A DNA stretch of 64,000 bases from assembly GCA_037447655.1 (NCBI GenBank), contig JBBHKE010001378.1, positions 124,001 to 188,000 on the forward strand, read 5' to 3'. The DNA is from Zygnema cylindricum (Eukaryota > Streptophyta > Zygnematophyceae > Zygnematales > Zygnemataceae). Positions 34,354 through 46,564 of this stretch are shown here, piece after piece; the first letter of the stretch is position 1, and each line of letters opens with the position of its first letter. The translations under genes were made by a program, and so were the position numbers. The notes under the pieces are model-generated. The model saw only the letters and a program-made list of their open reading frames with translations. It ran no database searches and was not told the DNA's origin.

Positions 34354-34779
34354 CTCTCCTTATTTTCTTGTCTAATTTTAATTTTTCTTTTAATCCACAC
34401 TTCTCTCTACAATATTTTAATTTGGGAATTGGCATAGGTTTGGTCATCATATCAACCACCATTTCCTCATCATCTCTATACACAAGATTGACAATTTTGT
34501 TTTCAACCTTCTCTCTTACAAAACTTCATCTTATATCCATATCTTTAGCCTTAAAATGATGTTTTAGATTGGTGGCAATTGCAATGGCAGCCTGGTTATC
34601 AGAGAAAACTTCATGCACTCCCTGTTTCATATAACCCAGTTCTTGCAATAAAGACTTAACCCACATTAGCTCTTTCACAGCAGAACAAAGGGCCATGTAC
34701 TAAGCCTCCATAGTGGACTGAGCAACCACATTTTGTTGCTTGCTACTCCAACAGCAAGCACCTGTCCCCACATACAATA
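34354..34779 (-). pseudogene. Copia C pol C-terminus (RNase H, piece 1 of 3)
   Basis: Minus strand encodes ACCWSSKQQ..VVAQSTMEA, SALCSAVKELMWVKSLLQELGYMKQGVHEVFSDNQAAIAIATNLKHHFKAKDMDIR and DEEMVVDMMTKPMPIPKLKYCREKCGLKEKLKLD, with a polypurine tract AAAATAAGGAGAG (34354-34366) next to the LTR bases at 34350-34353. The normal stop after KLKLD is changed to Lys. Cut at 34779 by copia D (TSD CAATA). Confidence 0.88.
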
Positions 34780-35664
34780 TGCTGTTCTCTGGATACTACA
34801 CCCACTGAAGATGAAGACGAGGTAGGAGTAGTCATCATATAATTAACACAAGCAAGAAGCTCTCACAGATGATCTGAAAAATATACAACTTTGGAACACA
34901 GTCTAAGACAATTTAGGCAACCAAATGGCATACAAATCTACCACAATTGAGATAATACAATGAGGAACACAAGTGCAAATTTACATTGAAATCTGCTAAC
35001 AGATCTGAGAAAAAAAATCTCAGTCAAAGATATCAAAATGCTAAAGCATAGTTTGATACAAGAAGTTCCTAACTTCTAAATGGTTAAGTCCTACTCTTAT
35101 ACCAATAAGATCTATCTTTCTGAAAAATAGCAACCACTCACTATCCTAATCAAGGCAAGAAGGCATATCAGCCATGCATCAATAATATCTACCAGATCTC
35201 TAAGAACGATACTTGAATATTTGAAGGTATGTCATACAGAATGAAAGTAGACTGAGTGCTTAATCAAACAAAACACGTCTATGTACAAAATAGGGATATG
35301 TTATGTCACACTATATTGTACAAAAACACGTCGGATAATCATAAACGTGGTCTTAGCTGACAAGCGTCCATCAACAAGAATTCCCCGCCGTCCATCTTTG
35401 AGGAGTTTCATCCAAGATGAAACTTTGTGTGACACCTCGGTCTTTCGGTGAATCTGAGTCGAAGAGCCGAGTCTTGCGGAGTGTCTCATATCAGTTTGCT
35501 GACGCGTGTCCCGTTAGTGTGATACACAGTGTACTTTCTCACTGTTTACTGTCACACTAATTCAGGTACATATTGAACCAGGCTTCCACAAAATAAACTA
35601 AGTACTCAGAAAACACTCCACTCACATAAGAGGCTTAGTGAGGCCTAAAGCTTTCAAAAAAACG
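34780..35664 (-). repeat. Copia D 3' LTR
   Basis: 885 bp, low edge TGCTGTTCTCTGG, high edge TTTCAAAAAAACG (last base mutated from A). Next to a polypurine tract (AAAGCTTTAGGGGAA on the minus strand, 35665-35680). Unlike families 1 and 2 I see no convincing tRNA-like module. Confidence 0.88.
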
Positions 35665-36865
35665 TTCCCCTAAAGCTTTAGACTTTAGTAGCCACTAAGA
35701 CCACATGCCTCTCTACAAAATTTTAATTTTGGTGCAAGCAAGGGTTTTGTCATCATATCTGCCACCATTTCCTCATCGGGTAAGTAGCTAAGCTTTGGAA
35801 TTCTAGCCATCACCTTTCTCTCACAAAGTGTAATTTAATATCAATATGCTTACTTTTAAAGTGATGTCTTGGATGAGAAACAATAGCAATAGCAGCTTGA
35901 TTGTCACACCATAAAACTTGAGGATCCGACTGCATAAATTTCATTTCTTGAAAGAGATTTTACCCAAAGAATTTTTCTAACAGCTGAGCTGGCTGCCATA
36001 TATTTAGCTTCCATGGATGATTGAGCAGTCACCTTTAAAAGCTTGTTGGTCTAGCAGCAAGTACCATCACCGATCTTCAAAATAAATCTAGTGGTAGAGC
36101 GTCGGCTTGGCATGTCACCATAACTCGCATTGCTCAAAGTGCTAATTTTCACTTCATCTCCTCCGTGAGAAAGTCAGAAATCCCGTGTTCCTACAAGGTA
36201 TCTGAGAACTCGTTTTGCTGCCTCCTAATCTGATCTATTCGGGTTCTAAAGGCTTCGGCTCAGAGCACCAACTGCCGTTGCAATGTCAAAACGCGTACAG
36301 TTCATGAAATAGATAAGTTTCCCAACAACATGTCTGTAGGGAATTGTGGACATGAACAATGACTCTTTTGGTTCAATGTCATCCTCGAGTAGCATTCCTC
36401 CATCTGTCTCCTTTCCTTCCATTTTTTGGCTGAACTCCATAGGGGTGGCACTCTGGTTTGCCTCTGCCATGCCAAATATTTGAAGTACATTTCAAAATGC
36501 CTCTCTCTGAGTGAGATAAATTACCTTTCTGATTCCTATCTCTCTCTACTTGAATGCCTATGATATATTACGCCTCGCTTAAATCTTTCATATCAAACCT
36601 AGTATTCAAAAATGCTTTTATCTTATTTATCTCATTTATAGACTTACTAATAAACAGCAGGTCATCTACATACAGTGCTACATAGATCACACTATCCTAT
36701 TTTTCCATCACGTAAACGGAATGATCTGAGCTGATCCTTGTGAAACCTAGACTGGTAAGAAACTCATCTAATTTTTGATTTTATGACGTGGAGCCTGTTT
36801 TAATCCACACAGTGATTTCAATAGTTTACAGACTAGATTTTCCTTTCCTTTTTGTGCATACCCTT

Positions 36866-37857
36866 TGTTGTTCATAGCCATTTTCAGCCATGAATGTATC
36901 TTCGGAAGCACCACAAACTTCCCCAAAACAGCCTACTTTGATTCCACTCAGAATTCTACAAAATAACCAACCCAATCTGAAACTACTCAACCAAATAGTT
37001 CCTAGACCACTTAGTATTCCCACCAATTTTCATATAAGAATACCAAACCGAATAATCACAACAATCAGTCAAAGTTGCAAAAGCCTGCCATAACTTTGAT
37101 AAATCTGACCAACTTCACAATGAAGCCCCAAGCAAATAATACTCACAAAAGGTCTGCAAATTTTCCACAATATTCCCAATACAAACAACACACGTGCAAA
37201 ATTTCAGATAATTCTGCCAATAAAACTGAGAGCAATTCTCAGATGAAATTCCCAAAAAGGAGTAGAAACAGTTTCTGTCCAAAAAGTTCCTAAGTCTCAA
37301 AATGACTAAGTCCAACAAATATACACTACAGCTTACTATTAACTGTATTGAGGCATACCAGCCGTACGTAATCAATCAATTACCTCTATTAATGTGAATG
37401 TACATGAGATCAACACTAATAATTAATACATAGGACAAAACATTGTTAAATATTTACAAGTCTTACAAATTATGTCAAACGAATCGGGACCGTCCAAAAT
37501 AAATATCATGTAATGGATGCGGTTTCACGTCCCTCACCAAATTGACGGCGCCGTCGTCCGTAGCTTCGGCGACGTCCACTTCATCAAATGTCACCTGTCG
37601 CATTACGTTTCGTACCCGCAACATACAATTTTGACCACGTTAATTAACGTCGGATCGCTTCGCGATCCGCCATCCATTTCCCTTTACGCAAATCATACTT
37701 TCGTCTATGTTTCTTCTCGTCACTTGAAGTCCAATTCTGTACGTTCCAATATACTTAGTACTTAGTACAGAAGTTGTTTTGGCTGCGATGTGACCAGCGC
37801 AACATGGCAACATATCAATGTGAAATAGAGAGGACTAAAGGTTTCCAAAAACGAACA
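36866..37857 (-). repeat. Solo LTR Q inside copia D
   Basis: 992 bp with TG...CA ends (low edge TGTTGTTCATAGCC, high edge AAAACGAACA) and a perfect TSD CCCTT (36861-36865 and 37858-37862). Removing it rejoins D's RT (MKQPEG/YAQKGKENLVCKL). No internal element sequence is present, so it is a solo LTR left by LTR-LTR recombination. Minus-strand ATG at 36891 opens MAENGYEQQ, matching the EQQ at the Gag LTR edge of D and G. GTAC motifs cluster at 37738-37770. Confidence 0.88.
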
Positions 37858-40607
37858 CCCTTCAGGTTGTTTCATATAAATTACTTCCTCTAAGTCTCCA
37901 TGCAAAAAAGCAGTTTTAACATCTATTTGATGCAGCTCTATATTTTCCATTGTAGTTAGAGATAACAAGACTCTAACAGTGGGAAACCTTACAACAGGAG
38001 AATCGGTTTTCTCATAGTCTATTCCTTCTTTTTGACTAAAGCCCTTTGCAACCAGACGAGCTTTATATCTTTCAATAGTGTTGTTTGGGTTGAGTTTCAC
38101 TTTGAAGACCCATTTGCTGCCAATGGCTTTCCAATCCGGTGGAAGCTCCACAAGCTCCCACGTCTGAGCTTCCATAATCGACCTCATCTCATCATTTGCG
38201 GGTGCTATCTAGTGATCCTTTTCAAGAACAAAAAATGCTTCCTAAATGGTAAGGGGCTCCCCGGTGCTTTTATAAAAAGCATATTGAACTTGTTCTCCCC
38301 TCAAGCAAGAACTTTGTCTTCTTCCCTCGAAAAATCAGAGGCTGGAACTGTTGGATCCCGACTTCGATTCAGGGTTCCAGGTAGACTAGTGTCAACTACT
38401 CTTTGCGGTTTAGTAGCTGATGGTTTTCTTGTATTTTGCACTCCAGGAGAAGAAGAAGTAGAAGTTGTAGATGATTGAACCGGAATGTGATCCAAAATGA
38501 CATATTATTGTAGTTTTTCTTTCTTCTCACTTTCATCCATACTAAATACATCTATGGATTCACTTTCATCTTTCACCAGGATATTTCTAGCAATCCTAAT
38601 GGTATGTTTCTGAGGACAATTAACCCTGTATCCTACAGATCATCATCATATCCCATGAAGATTCCAAGTTTGGACTTTGGACTTAGTTTCCAGTTTGGTA
38701 AATTATCTAGTACAAAGCATTTACTACCAAACACTCTGAAGTGACTAACATCTAGTTTTCTACTTGTCCACACTTTATAAGGTGTCTTTCCTTGAACAGA
38801 TCTAGTTTGTAATCTGTTCCTAATATATGCTCCAATTTGATAAGCTTCAGCCCAAAAATTAATATCTACTCCTTTATCACATATCATAGATTTAACACTC
38901 TTAGTTAGAGTTTTATTCAACCTTTCTGAAACTCCATTTTGCTCACGAGTATATGGAACAATAAACTGATGAGGGATACCATTTTCTTGTAAATATGCAG
39001 CAAATTCATTGGAAGTATATTCACCTCCATTATCAAATCTTAGAGAAAGAATTGATCAGCCTTGAAGCTTTTCTGCCCAAGTCCGAAAACGTTGAAAGTG
39101 GGTGAAGACCTCATTTTTCTCATTCATAAAATAGATCCGGCTGAATCTAGAAAAGTCAACTGTGAATGTAACAAAGTATTTGCTCCCAGCCAGAGATGGT
39201 ATTTTGGAGGGTCCTCACTCATCTGAATGAATAAGCTCCAAGAGATTAGTTGCTCTTAAATTTGCGGTTTGAGGTAAAGAAAGTTTATGAAGCTTACCCA
39301 GAGCACAGCGATTATAAATATTCGAATGTTGCTTACCAAGTTTAACTCCTTGTACCATATCACTCTTTACCATCTTTTCGAGCTTGTCGTTATGAACATG
39401 ACCAAATCTTTTATGCCACAAAACATTATCAGATAAGACACCAGAGTAAAAAAATAAATTTGTATTCACCAGGTCCATCCGGTACAAGTTGTTACGGCCT
39501 CTAGTTCCCATTACAGTTACCCTTCCGTCTATGCTGACTATTTTTTTTCCTTGCTTCTGAAGTATTTCAAAGCCTCTACTTTTCTGCAACTGATGTAGAA
39601 TTTTTTTTTTTTTAAACTGGGGGACATACACCACATCATAGAGAGTTCTAGAATCTGTTTGGCCATCTATCTCACACATAACGATGACAGTCCTTTGGGC
39701 TTTTGCTTCAATTGTGGCACCACAAGCATAGTAGATCTGTTTAGTGGAGATAGGTTGACAACATCTGGCGCATTTCCCTTGTTGACCGACTTCGGATGCG
39801 ATGTGTTAGCTGAAAATGCTTCAGTTTTGGAAAGGGTGGCGGTGTTGTAAAAGGTGGCCTTTGTGGTGTGTAGATCTTTTTTGGCTTCCTTCCATTTCTA
39901 AACACACATGTCTCACAAGCTTTGAGAAACTTAGGACAGTGTTTGTACAGATGTCATTGGCTGTAACAATAGACATACTTGTTGTAAGATTGAAAACCTT
40001 GATAACTTTGAGATCTGTTTCCTTCATACTGAACATTAGAAGCTACAGAGGACTATCCTGGATTAGGAGCTATAACTGTAGACTCTTCCTCTAGCACAAG
40101 TTCTATAGCTGTTACTAGATTCCAGACTGACTTATCCAAATTTTTCAAATTTGTTGAGGCTCCTTTATATTTTTCATGAAGTCCTCGCATAAGAATCATA
40201 GCTTGATGGTATGGGGAGAAGTTCCACCCTGAAGATGCATTCTCGGTTAGTAAAAGCCGAAGGCCATTACAGTATTTTGCCATACTACCACCTGTATACC
40301 TATAGTCTGAAATGTTCCCAGCTGTAAAAATCTAATCTCATGCAGAGAATTAGCTTTTAGGTAGATGGTTTTCAGTGAAGTCTAAATTTTTGACACCTTT
40401 TTCATATTAATATGTGACTTAAGAAAATCCTCTGAAATCATTAACTTCAAGAGATGCAAAGCTTGCTGATTTTTCCCACTATATGATGCATCAATTTCAG
40501 CAAGATTGCAATCAACTACATCAAACAGTTTAACTTGAGTAAAATAGGACTCAACCAAATTAGACCAATAAAGGTATTTCCTTCCATCAAAAACTGGTAT
40601 CCTTGAG

Positions 40608-40622
40608 GGTGGGCCGGTAACC
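40608..40622 (-). other. Copia D primer-binding site (half-tRNA iMet)
   Basis: Minus strand GGTTACCGGCCCACC, 13/15 complementary to the initiator tRNA-Met anticodon arm; directly adjacent to the LTR and in frame with Gag as V-T-G-P-P. Confidence 0.75.
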
Positions 40623-41506
40623 TGTTGTTCTATGGATATTACACCCACTAAAGATGAAGATGAGGCAAGAGTAGTCATCATATAATTAAAACAAGCAAGA
40701 AGCTCTTATAGATGATCAGAAAAACATACAACTTTGGAACACAGCCATAGAAAATTTAGGCAACCAAATGGCCTACAAATCTGCCACAATGCAGATAATA
40801 CAAAGAGGAACACAAGTGCAACCTTACACAAAAATCTGCAAATAGATATGAGAAAAAAACTCTCAGTCAAAGATATCAAAATGTTAAAGCATAGTTTGAT
40901 ACAACAAGTTCCTAACTTCTAAAATGGTTAAGTCCTACTCTTATACCAAAAAGATCTATCTTTCTGAAGACTAGCAACCACTCACTATCCTAATCAAGGC
41001 AAGAAGGCATATCAACAATGCATCAATAATATCTACCTGATCTAAGAAAGATACCTGAATATTTCAAGGTATGTCATACAAAATGAACCTAGACTTCGTC
41101 CTTAATCAAACAAAACAAGTCTATGTACAAAACAAAGATATGTTATATCACACTATACTGTACAAAAACACGTCGGATAATCATAAACGTCGTTCTGGCT
41201 TACCAGCGTCCGTTGGCAGCAAATCCCCGTCGTCCATCTTTGAAAAGTTTCATCCAAGATGAAACTTTGTGTGACACCTTGGTCTTCTGGTGAATTTGAG
41301 TCGTAGAACCAAGTCTTACGGAGTGTCTCATATCAGTTTGGTGACGCGTGTCCCGTTAGTGTGATATATAGTGTAATCTCTCACCATTTAGTGTCACACT
41401 AATTCTGGTACATATTGAACCCGGCTTCCACAAAATAAACTAAATACTCAAAAAACACTCCCCTCCCATAAGAGGCTTTGTGAGGACTAAAGCTTTCAAA
41501 ACAACA
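40623..41506 (-). repeat. Copia D 5' LTR
   Basis: 884 bp, collinear with the 3' LTR at 34780-35664. Low edge TGTTGTTCTATGG, high edge TTTCAAAACAACA, followed by TSD CAATA. Confidence 0.88.
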
Positions 41507-41638
41507 CAATACATATCCAGACGTACATCTTTTCATAGGTGCATCCCAATTGCTGGCATCACTCGAAGTAGTGATGTCAATATGCTCCCCTCCCAAATGC
41601 AACCATAAATCTTTGGTTCCCACCAAATATCTCATGAC
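41507..41638 (-). pseudogene. Copia C RNase H N-terminal part (piece 2 of 3)
   Basis: Minus strand reads VMRYLVGTKDLWLHLGGEHIDITTSSDASNWDAPMKRCTSGYVL, the RNase H start with its DAS motif. It joins 34779 across D and 48928 across E (TSD ATGAC at 41634-41638 and 48928-48932). Confidence 0.88.
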
Positions 41639-42128
41639 TGCAACAGAGGCAACAATATGCCACAACACACCACAGTGCACAGCGGAAGACACCAAGGACC
41701 TCCCCGTAGCAACAGCAGGGCACGTAGACTCACAGACTAAGTTGGCTTTATTAATTGAAAAGAGAGTACAAGATTGCGCTGGTTGCGTAGGTCTACTTAA
41801 GGTGTCAATCACTAGGTCTTACTCGGCTATTTAAACTAGCTAACTGCTAGTCAACTTAGTACTATACAACTGTACACGTGGACCTTCACGGTCAACCGAG
41901 ATCTATCCAAAACTTCCTTCTAGAACAATACAGTTCAATCTACATTCTGCGGCGTTGCTATGCTGCGCCGCTACGCTGCTGCGCTACTAAGTTGCTACGC
42001 CGCTAAGTTGCTATGCTGCTATGCTGCTATTCTGCGCTGGTCTGGAATCGCAGCTGCGCTGCTCTGAAATCGCAACTATAGCAGTATAGCCCTAGCCACT
42101 AAGTACTCAATTCTGTACCCCTGTTACA
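41639..42128 (-). repeat. Gypsy E 3' LTR
   Basis: 490 bp, TGTAACAG...CTGTTGCA on the element strand. Contains GCTGC-type short repeats (about 41950-42070), a TTTAAATA TATA-like box (41828-41835, minus strand) and a CACGTG box (about 41875). It has an extra 8 bp around 42030 compared with the 5' LTR. Confidence 0.95.
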
Positions 42129-42145
42129 GTGCCCCCCCCACTAAG
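42129..42145 (-). other. Gypsy E polypurine tract
   Basis: Minus strand AGTGGGGGGGGCAC directly before the 3' LTR TGTAACAG. Confidence 0.75.
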
Positions 42146-42174
42146 GATTCAGCGTCCCGCTGAACTTGATTGAG

Positions 42175-43444
42175 TCAGGGAAAATGCAATTGCCGTAGTA
42201 TGTCATATGTTTCCTCGCGATACTCTTCGAACTCCTGGCAAAGGACGTCGAGTTGATTTTGGAGTTGTTCACATCGGGTCTCCAGTAACGCGATGTGACC
42301 ATCTGCAGCTGCCAACCGCCGCCGAGTAATTCGTTCCCGAACCTGATTTTCCGCTTCCTCCATGGGTACTTCGGGTTGTTGCGGGACGTTTGCCGGCGCA
42401 AGCTCCCCGGGTGCCGGAATCCTGTTTTCTTCGGGGTCAACCACTGGAGTAGCCTCCTGTGGTTCCTCGTCCGCCGGTTCCCACCGAGGTACCTTTCGTA
42501 ATTTGAAGGACACATGTTTCCTTGCTGCTCGGGACGCTGCAGAGCATTCCTTCGAGCCAACTTGAGTTCTCGCACCTCAGGGGTGACTTCCGCTCGAGAG
42601 ATGATGTCGTGGAGGCGGACATCCCACGGGTGATAATGGCGAAGTAACCCGGGAACGTCAATTCTGTACCGGTAGTTTTCCTCCACCACCTCCACGAACG
42701 GTAAGGTGTGAGGATTCAGCTGCACATAGCCCTTATGATTATTCCCCTGGTCCTTGGTCCGCATGAAATTCCACGCTGGGTGTGACGGAACGTTGGCAAG
42801 GATGCGGATAGGGTCTCCAGGCTTCCCTATACGCCATTCTTCGGGCCACTCTGAGGGGTCCCAATAAAACCTTTTGGCGAAGCTGAAGCGAGGTCCGGAT
42901 GCTGGGTGTCGACCGGTAGTGGGAAGAGGTAGTCGGGAATTTCCTCTCCCTGTTCACTCTCCTCCTCCGAATCTCGCCGGTTTTCGCGCAAGAGGAACAC
43001 ATCGTCACCGCTGGGGTATTGTTCCTCCGCCTTTCTCTCCGCGCTTTCAGACGACTGTTCGTCTGCGGTACTCTCTTTGTTTGGGTCCCGCGTCACCTCC
43101 AAATCTGAGGCGCGTTCCTCAATTGGCGGAGGCGTTGGTTCGCGTTCCGGCTCTTCCGCCTCCGACAGCTCATGGTCTGCTTGAAGTTCTTGGTCACCTT
43201 CCCGGGTCGGGGTGTACTCAGGGTCCTGTGAGTTCTCTGACCCCTCCCCTCCACTGGTTTCCGCCGGTCCTGCCTCGCAACTAACACTATCCTCCGGTTC
43301 CGGCTCCACTTCTACCTCTCCTCGCCTGCTTGCTTCCACCATGGCTTCCGCCGCCCTTAGCAATCTCTCGGGACGGCTTGGGTCTCCTTGTCCCACCCGT
43401 ACCAGTCTCCTCCTTTTCGAGGGTGGAGAGGACGACGACGCCAT
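42175..43444 (-). CDS. Unrecognised accessory coding segment downstream of the chromodomain of E
   Basis: I do not recognise this protein. It opens at the ATG 43442-43444 ([18 protein letters not shown]; basic, nuclear-signal-like), in frame with pol. Residues about 20-190 are very acidic (E/D/P/S-rich). After one apparent frameshift near 42890 a globular stretch rich in Trp, Tyr and Pro follows ([19 protein letters not shown] ... [34 protein letters not shown], 42764-42540). After a second shift near 42515 comes [16 protein letters not shown], a Pro/Glu-rich linker and a C-terminal coiled coil (about 42190-42300), with a stop at 42175. The three segments abut without stops inside each and end just before the polypurine tract. 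This suggests one gene of about 420 codons damaged by two indels. Alternatives: a C-terminal extension of the polyprotein or a captured sequence. Confidence 0.55.
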
Positions 43445-46400
43445 AGACACGGCTGAACCAGACAATTCCGGTAGCTCCAGAAGCGGAGGTAGACTAATTG
43501 TGCAGAGAGAAGCAGTTTCCAAGCTGCCGAGACAGGGCTGGTTGTGAGGACGAATGACGGCCGTATTCCCGGGGGTTGAGGGTTTCACTCTTGGGCTGTG
43601 CGAAGCGTCGCAGCGTGCGAGGGTATCGCAGTATTCAACATTTGTAAAACTGCGCTGCTGCGGCGGAACCGAGGGTTCGTCGTCACCTACATAGTGAAAC
43701 ACAATTGCGCCGTTGCGCTTTCCTGTCAGCGCAGCGGTGGCGCTGCGATCCTCTGACGTCATCGTGACCATATTGCGCTGCGGTAGCTGCGCTGCTACGG
43801 CGCTGCAGTGTGGTAACATCGTCGCTGCGGTTCTTTGCCGCGTCCCTAATATGATTGCGATGGTTGCGCCACTGCGATTCGCTCTTTTGTTGCGGCCGCT
43901 GCGATTTCCCCTCCGGTAAAGCTGAGTGTCCTCACTCTGGTGAAACCGGCGCAACAACTCCGGGGAATGCAGATCCTTCTCGTCCACCCAAGAGTCGTCC
44001 TCAGCACCGTAACCTTTCCAACGTACCAAGTATTGGGTGGAGGTTGAATTCCGAGAGGGCCGTGACTGCAGAATCTCTTCCACCTCATACTCGTCCGAGG
44101 TACCTTGAATGGGTGGTAGAGGAGTATGCCGTCGTCGATTAGGGAACACTGAATCAGGATCCCGGAATGGTTTAAGGAGTGAAACATGGAAAACATTGTG
44201 GATATGCCAGTCCGTCGGGATGTCCAACTTGTAAGCTACGTCGCCCACACGGGACAGGATTGTGAATGGGCGCGTGAATTTTGGTGCCAACTTTTTAGAG
44301 AGGGCACCCGGCAAGAAGAGGTTTGCCATATTAAGGCGAACCTTGTCCCCCACACCGAAAACGATGTCCTTCCGGTGAGCGTCCGCCTGCGACTTTTGGC
44401 GATCCTTTGCCAGTTGGAGCGCCTTGGTCGCCTTTTCCAGGTTTCCTTGCAAGGTTTTGGCAAAGTCTAAAGCAGCCGGTGTTTCGCAGTCCGCTACCAA
44501 TAAGTTTTGAGGAAGAGTGGGTTGTCGTCCATTGAGGGAGAATGGCGTAGCATTTGTTGACGAGTGGACTGCACTGTTGTATGCTACCTCGACCGCCGTT
44601 AAATGGTTCACCCAATCCGTTTGATGCACCGAGACATAAGCCCGTAATGCTTCCTCCAAAGTCCGATTCACCCTTTCAGTCTGACCATCAGTTTGAGGGT
44701 GGTAGGCTGTGGACATGGCCAGCTGCGTTCCGCATAACGCAAATAGATTTTGCCAAAAGTGGCTCACGAATTTTCGATCGCGGTCGCTGACGATCTTTTT
44801 CGGCAGACCGTGATGGCGGAAGATTTCCCGAAAGAATAAGTCCGCAATATCTCGTGCAGTAGCTGTAGTGGTCGTGGGTAGAAAATGAGCCATTTTCGTC
44901 AGGTAATCCACAACGAGGAAGATTGAGTCGTAGCCCTCCTTCGTCTGGGGAAGGGCTACGATAAAATCCATCGAGATCGCCTCCCAAGGAACCGATGGTA
45001 TTGGGAGGGGGTGCAACAGACCTTGTTGCCCTGAATCCGATTTGTTTCTATTGCACGAGTCACACGTCCGGACATATTCTGCAATGTCTCGAGTTATGTT
45101 CGGCCAGTAATACGCTGCAGCGACACGTGCGGTTGTTTTGTCCCGCCCAAAATGTCCACTGAGCGGCTCGTCGTGACTTATTTGAAGAATTGCGTGACGA
45201 AGTGTCGTATTCGTTGGCACATATAGCCGTGTTGTCTTACTCGGTCTGTACCGCCACATATCATTGGCGGTTCGAACGAGTACCTTTCGTTTGATAAGTT
45301 CCTTTAGTGAATCATCGTCGCCGTAGGCGGCCTTTATCCGACTTAACCACTGTTCGTCCACTTGCATTGTACTGGTGACTGCGCTAAGCTTCGGATCTTG
45401 CGCTGCGGTCGACGTTGCGCTTTTCTCCTTCACCGAGTCTCCTTTCCCCTGCTGCGGGGCTTGCGGTCGTTGCTCCGCTGCCGGCGCAGCGACGTCAGGT
45501 CTTCTTGACAGCGCGTCCGCCGGGTTCGTTTTGCCCGGCTTATATTCAATAACAAGTTCCGGACCGAAGGTTTGCAGGAACGTCATCCAGCGCACTTGTT
45601 TTTTGGACAACTTCGGCTGGGTTTGGAGATATTGTAAGGCATGGTGATCCGTGATAACCGTGATCCGTTTTCCCTGAACGTAACATTTCCAAACCTCCAG
45701 CGCATTGATAATAGCTATTGTTTCTTTTTCATGGGTAGCCCAGTTCAACTCTGCTGCCTTTAGTTTGCGACTGTCGTAGGCGATGGGTTGAAGGTCTTTT
45801 CCTTGATCCTGCATGAGGATCGCTCCAATAGCCATATCGCTAGCGTCCGTAATTATCGTCCAAGGTAAGTCCGGATCAAGAACAGCTAACACAGGGGCGG
45901 TAACCAACCGCTCCTTTAGTGTGTTAAAGGCTGTTTCTTGCGCCGCTTTCCAATCATATGGCGCATCATTCTTGAGCAATTCCGTGAGCGGTGCAGTGAT
46001 TTTTGCGAAACCTTCGACAAAACGCCGATAATAGGAGCATAGGCCGAGAAAGCTTCGTAACTCCGTAATATTCACTGGTTGCGGCCACTCCTTAACTGCC
46101 CTAGTCTTGTTTGGATCCACTGCGATCCCGTCCCGGGTCACCACATGGCCTAAGAAATCAATCCTCTCCTTGAAGAAGTCACATTTACTTCTTTTCGCGT
46201 ATAACTTGTGTTCCCGAAGGACTTGGAGGACCGTTCGTAAGTGCTTCATATGCTCCTCCTGCGTTCGGCTATACACCAATATGTCATCTAAGAAGACGAT
46301 CACGAATGCGTCCAGATATTGTCGAAAGATGGAATTCATTAGATGCATAAAGGTCGCCGGTGCGTTAGTCAACCCAAACGGCATTACCCGAAACTGGAAA

Positions 46401-46558
46401 TGACCGTAACGAGTTCTAAACGCCGTCTTCTCCACATCTTCCTCGGCAATTCTAATCTGGTGGTAACCGCTCCGCAAGTCTATTTTCGAAAAATATTTAG
46501 CACCTCGAAGTCGATCCAACAATTCGTCTATCCCCGGTAGGGGGTACGCATTCTTCAC
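42827..46558 (-). CDS. pol: Gypsy E pol: RT, RNase H, integrase, chromodomain
   Basis: Main pol part on the minus strand, in the same frame as the gag segment and separated from it only by the TAG at 46565-46567. It opens [39 protein letters not shown] motifs [15 protein letters not shown] and FLDDILVYS are intact; RNase H has [12 protein letters not shown]; integrase has the zinc motif (H...H...CDSC) and [15 protein letters not shown] and NRTLEEAL for the D,D-E triad. It ends in a chromodomain ([10 protein letters not shown]...[22 protein letters not shown], about 43960-44095). The frame then stays open for another 420 codons or so; see the spacer and accessory entries. Chromodomains of chromoviruses are thought to direct integration to marked chromatin. 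Confidence 0.92.
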   Translation of the reverse strand: MKNAYPLPGIDELLDRLRGAKYFSKIDLRSGYHQIRIAEEDVEKTAFRTRYGHFQFRVMPFGLTNAPATFMHLMNSIFRQYLDAFVIVFLDDILVYSRTQEEHMKHLRTVLQVLREHKLYAKRSKCDFFKERIDFLGHVVTRDGIAVDPNKTRAVKEWPQPVNITELRSFLGLCSYYRRFVEGFAKITAPLTELLKNDAPYDWKAAQETAFNTLKERLVTAPVLAVLDPDLPWTIITDASDMAIGAILMQDQGKDLQPIAYDSRKLKAAELNWATHEKETIAIINALEVWKCYVQGKRITVITDHHALQYLQTQPKLSKKQVRWMTFLQTFGPELVIEYKPGKTNPADALSRRPDVAAPAAEQRPQAPQQGKGDSVKEKSATSTAAQDPKLSAVTSTMQVDEQWLSRIKAAYGDDDSLKELIKRKVLVRTANDMWRYRPSKTTRLYVPTNTTLRHAILQISHDEPLSGHFGRDKTTARVAAAYYWPNITRDIAEYVRTCDSCNRNKSDSGQQGLLHPLPIPSVPWEAISMDFIVALPQTKEGYDSIFLVVDYLTKMAHFLPTTTTATARDIADLFFREIFRHHGLPKKIVSDRDRKFVSHFWQNLFALCGTQLAMSTAYHPQTDGQTERVNRTLEEALRAYVSVHQTDWVNHLTAVEVAYNSAVHSSTNATPFSLNGRQPTLPQNLLVADCETPAALDFAKTLQGNLEKATKALQLAKDRQKSQADAHRKDIVFGVGDKVRLNMANLFLPGALSKKLAPKFTRPFTILSRVGDVAYKLDIPTDWHIHNVFHVSLLKPFRDPDSVFPNRRRHTPLPPIQGTSDEYEVEEILQSRPSRNSTSTQYLVRWKGYGAEDDSWVDEKDLHSPELLRRFHQSEDTQLYRRGNRSGRNKRANRSGATIAIILGTRQRTAATMLPHCSAVAAQLPQRNMVTMTSEDRSATAALTGKRNGAIVFHYVGDDEPSVPPQQRSFTNVEYCDTLARCDASHSPRVKPSTPGNTAVIRPHNQPCLGSLETASLCTISLPPLLELPELSGSAVSMASSSSPPSKRRRLVRVGQGDPSRPERLLRAAEAMVEASRRGEVEVEPEPEDSVSCEAGPAETSGGEGSENSQDPEYTPTREGDQELQADHELSEAEEPEREPTPPPIEERASDLEVTRDPNKESTADEQSSESAERKAEEQYPSGDDVFLLRENRRDSEEESEQGEEIPDYLFPLPVDTQHPDLASASPKGFIGTPQSGPKNGV
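43445..43940 (-). other. GCAGC-rich spacer between chromodomain and accessory segment of E
   Basis: Open on the minus strand in the pol frame, but the translation is low in complexity and unlike a domain. The DNA is full of GCGCTGCG/GCAGCG repeats (43700-43915) similar to the short repeats in E's LTR. Probably an untranslated or regulatory spacer that happens to be open. Confidence 0.5.
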
Positions 46559-46564
46559 CGTTAA

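Larger units (their letters stand above)
35665..40681 (-). pseudogene. Copia D gag-pol (degenerate)
   Basis: Gag begins at 40681 inside the LTR (MMTTLASSSSLVGVISIEQQVTGPPSRIPVFDGRKYLYW), 59 nt from the LTR edge. It continues through Gag (AKYCNGLRLL, about 40283), the protease/integrase linker and IN N-terminus (39215-39679, WHKRFGHVHNDKL), IN core (about 38890-39200; NKTLTKSVKSMICDKG at 38633-38920), linker, RT N-terminus (37863-38187, SKWVFKVKLNPNNTIERYKARLVAKGFSQKEG), and, beyond solo LTR Q, the RT rest and RNase H down to 35700. Many stops and indels. It forms a group with G and is distinct from families 1 and 2. Confidence 0.88.
34780..41506 (-). mobile_element. Copia element D, full length, family 3, with nested solo LTR
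   Basis: LTRs 34780-35664 and 40623-41506, PBS 40608-40622, decayed gag-pol and TSD CAATA (34775-34779 and 41507-41511). It sits in copia C's RNase H; removing it restores GYVLYVGTGAC. It carries solo LTR Q at 36866-37857. After removing Q its internal region is about 4.0 kb. Confidence 0.92.

Noticed and set aside
41639-42128. Pair of long direct repeats (41639-42128 and 48446-48927) as a segmental duplication or recombination site
   Set aside because: TG...CA ends, PBS, polypurine tract and ATGAC TSD show they are the two LTRs of gypsy E.
42874-43284. 136-codon open frame on the plus strand opposite the accessory segment of gypsy E
   Set aside because: GC-rich DNA keeps several frames open here; the minus strand has the sensible composition and continuity, and the plus frame has no recognisable motif.
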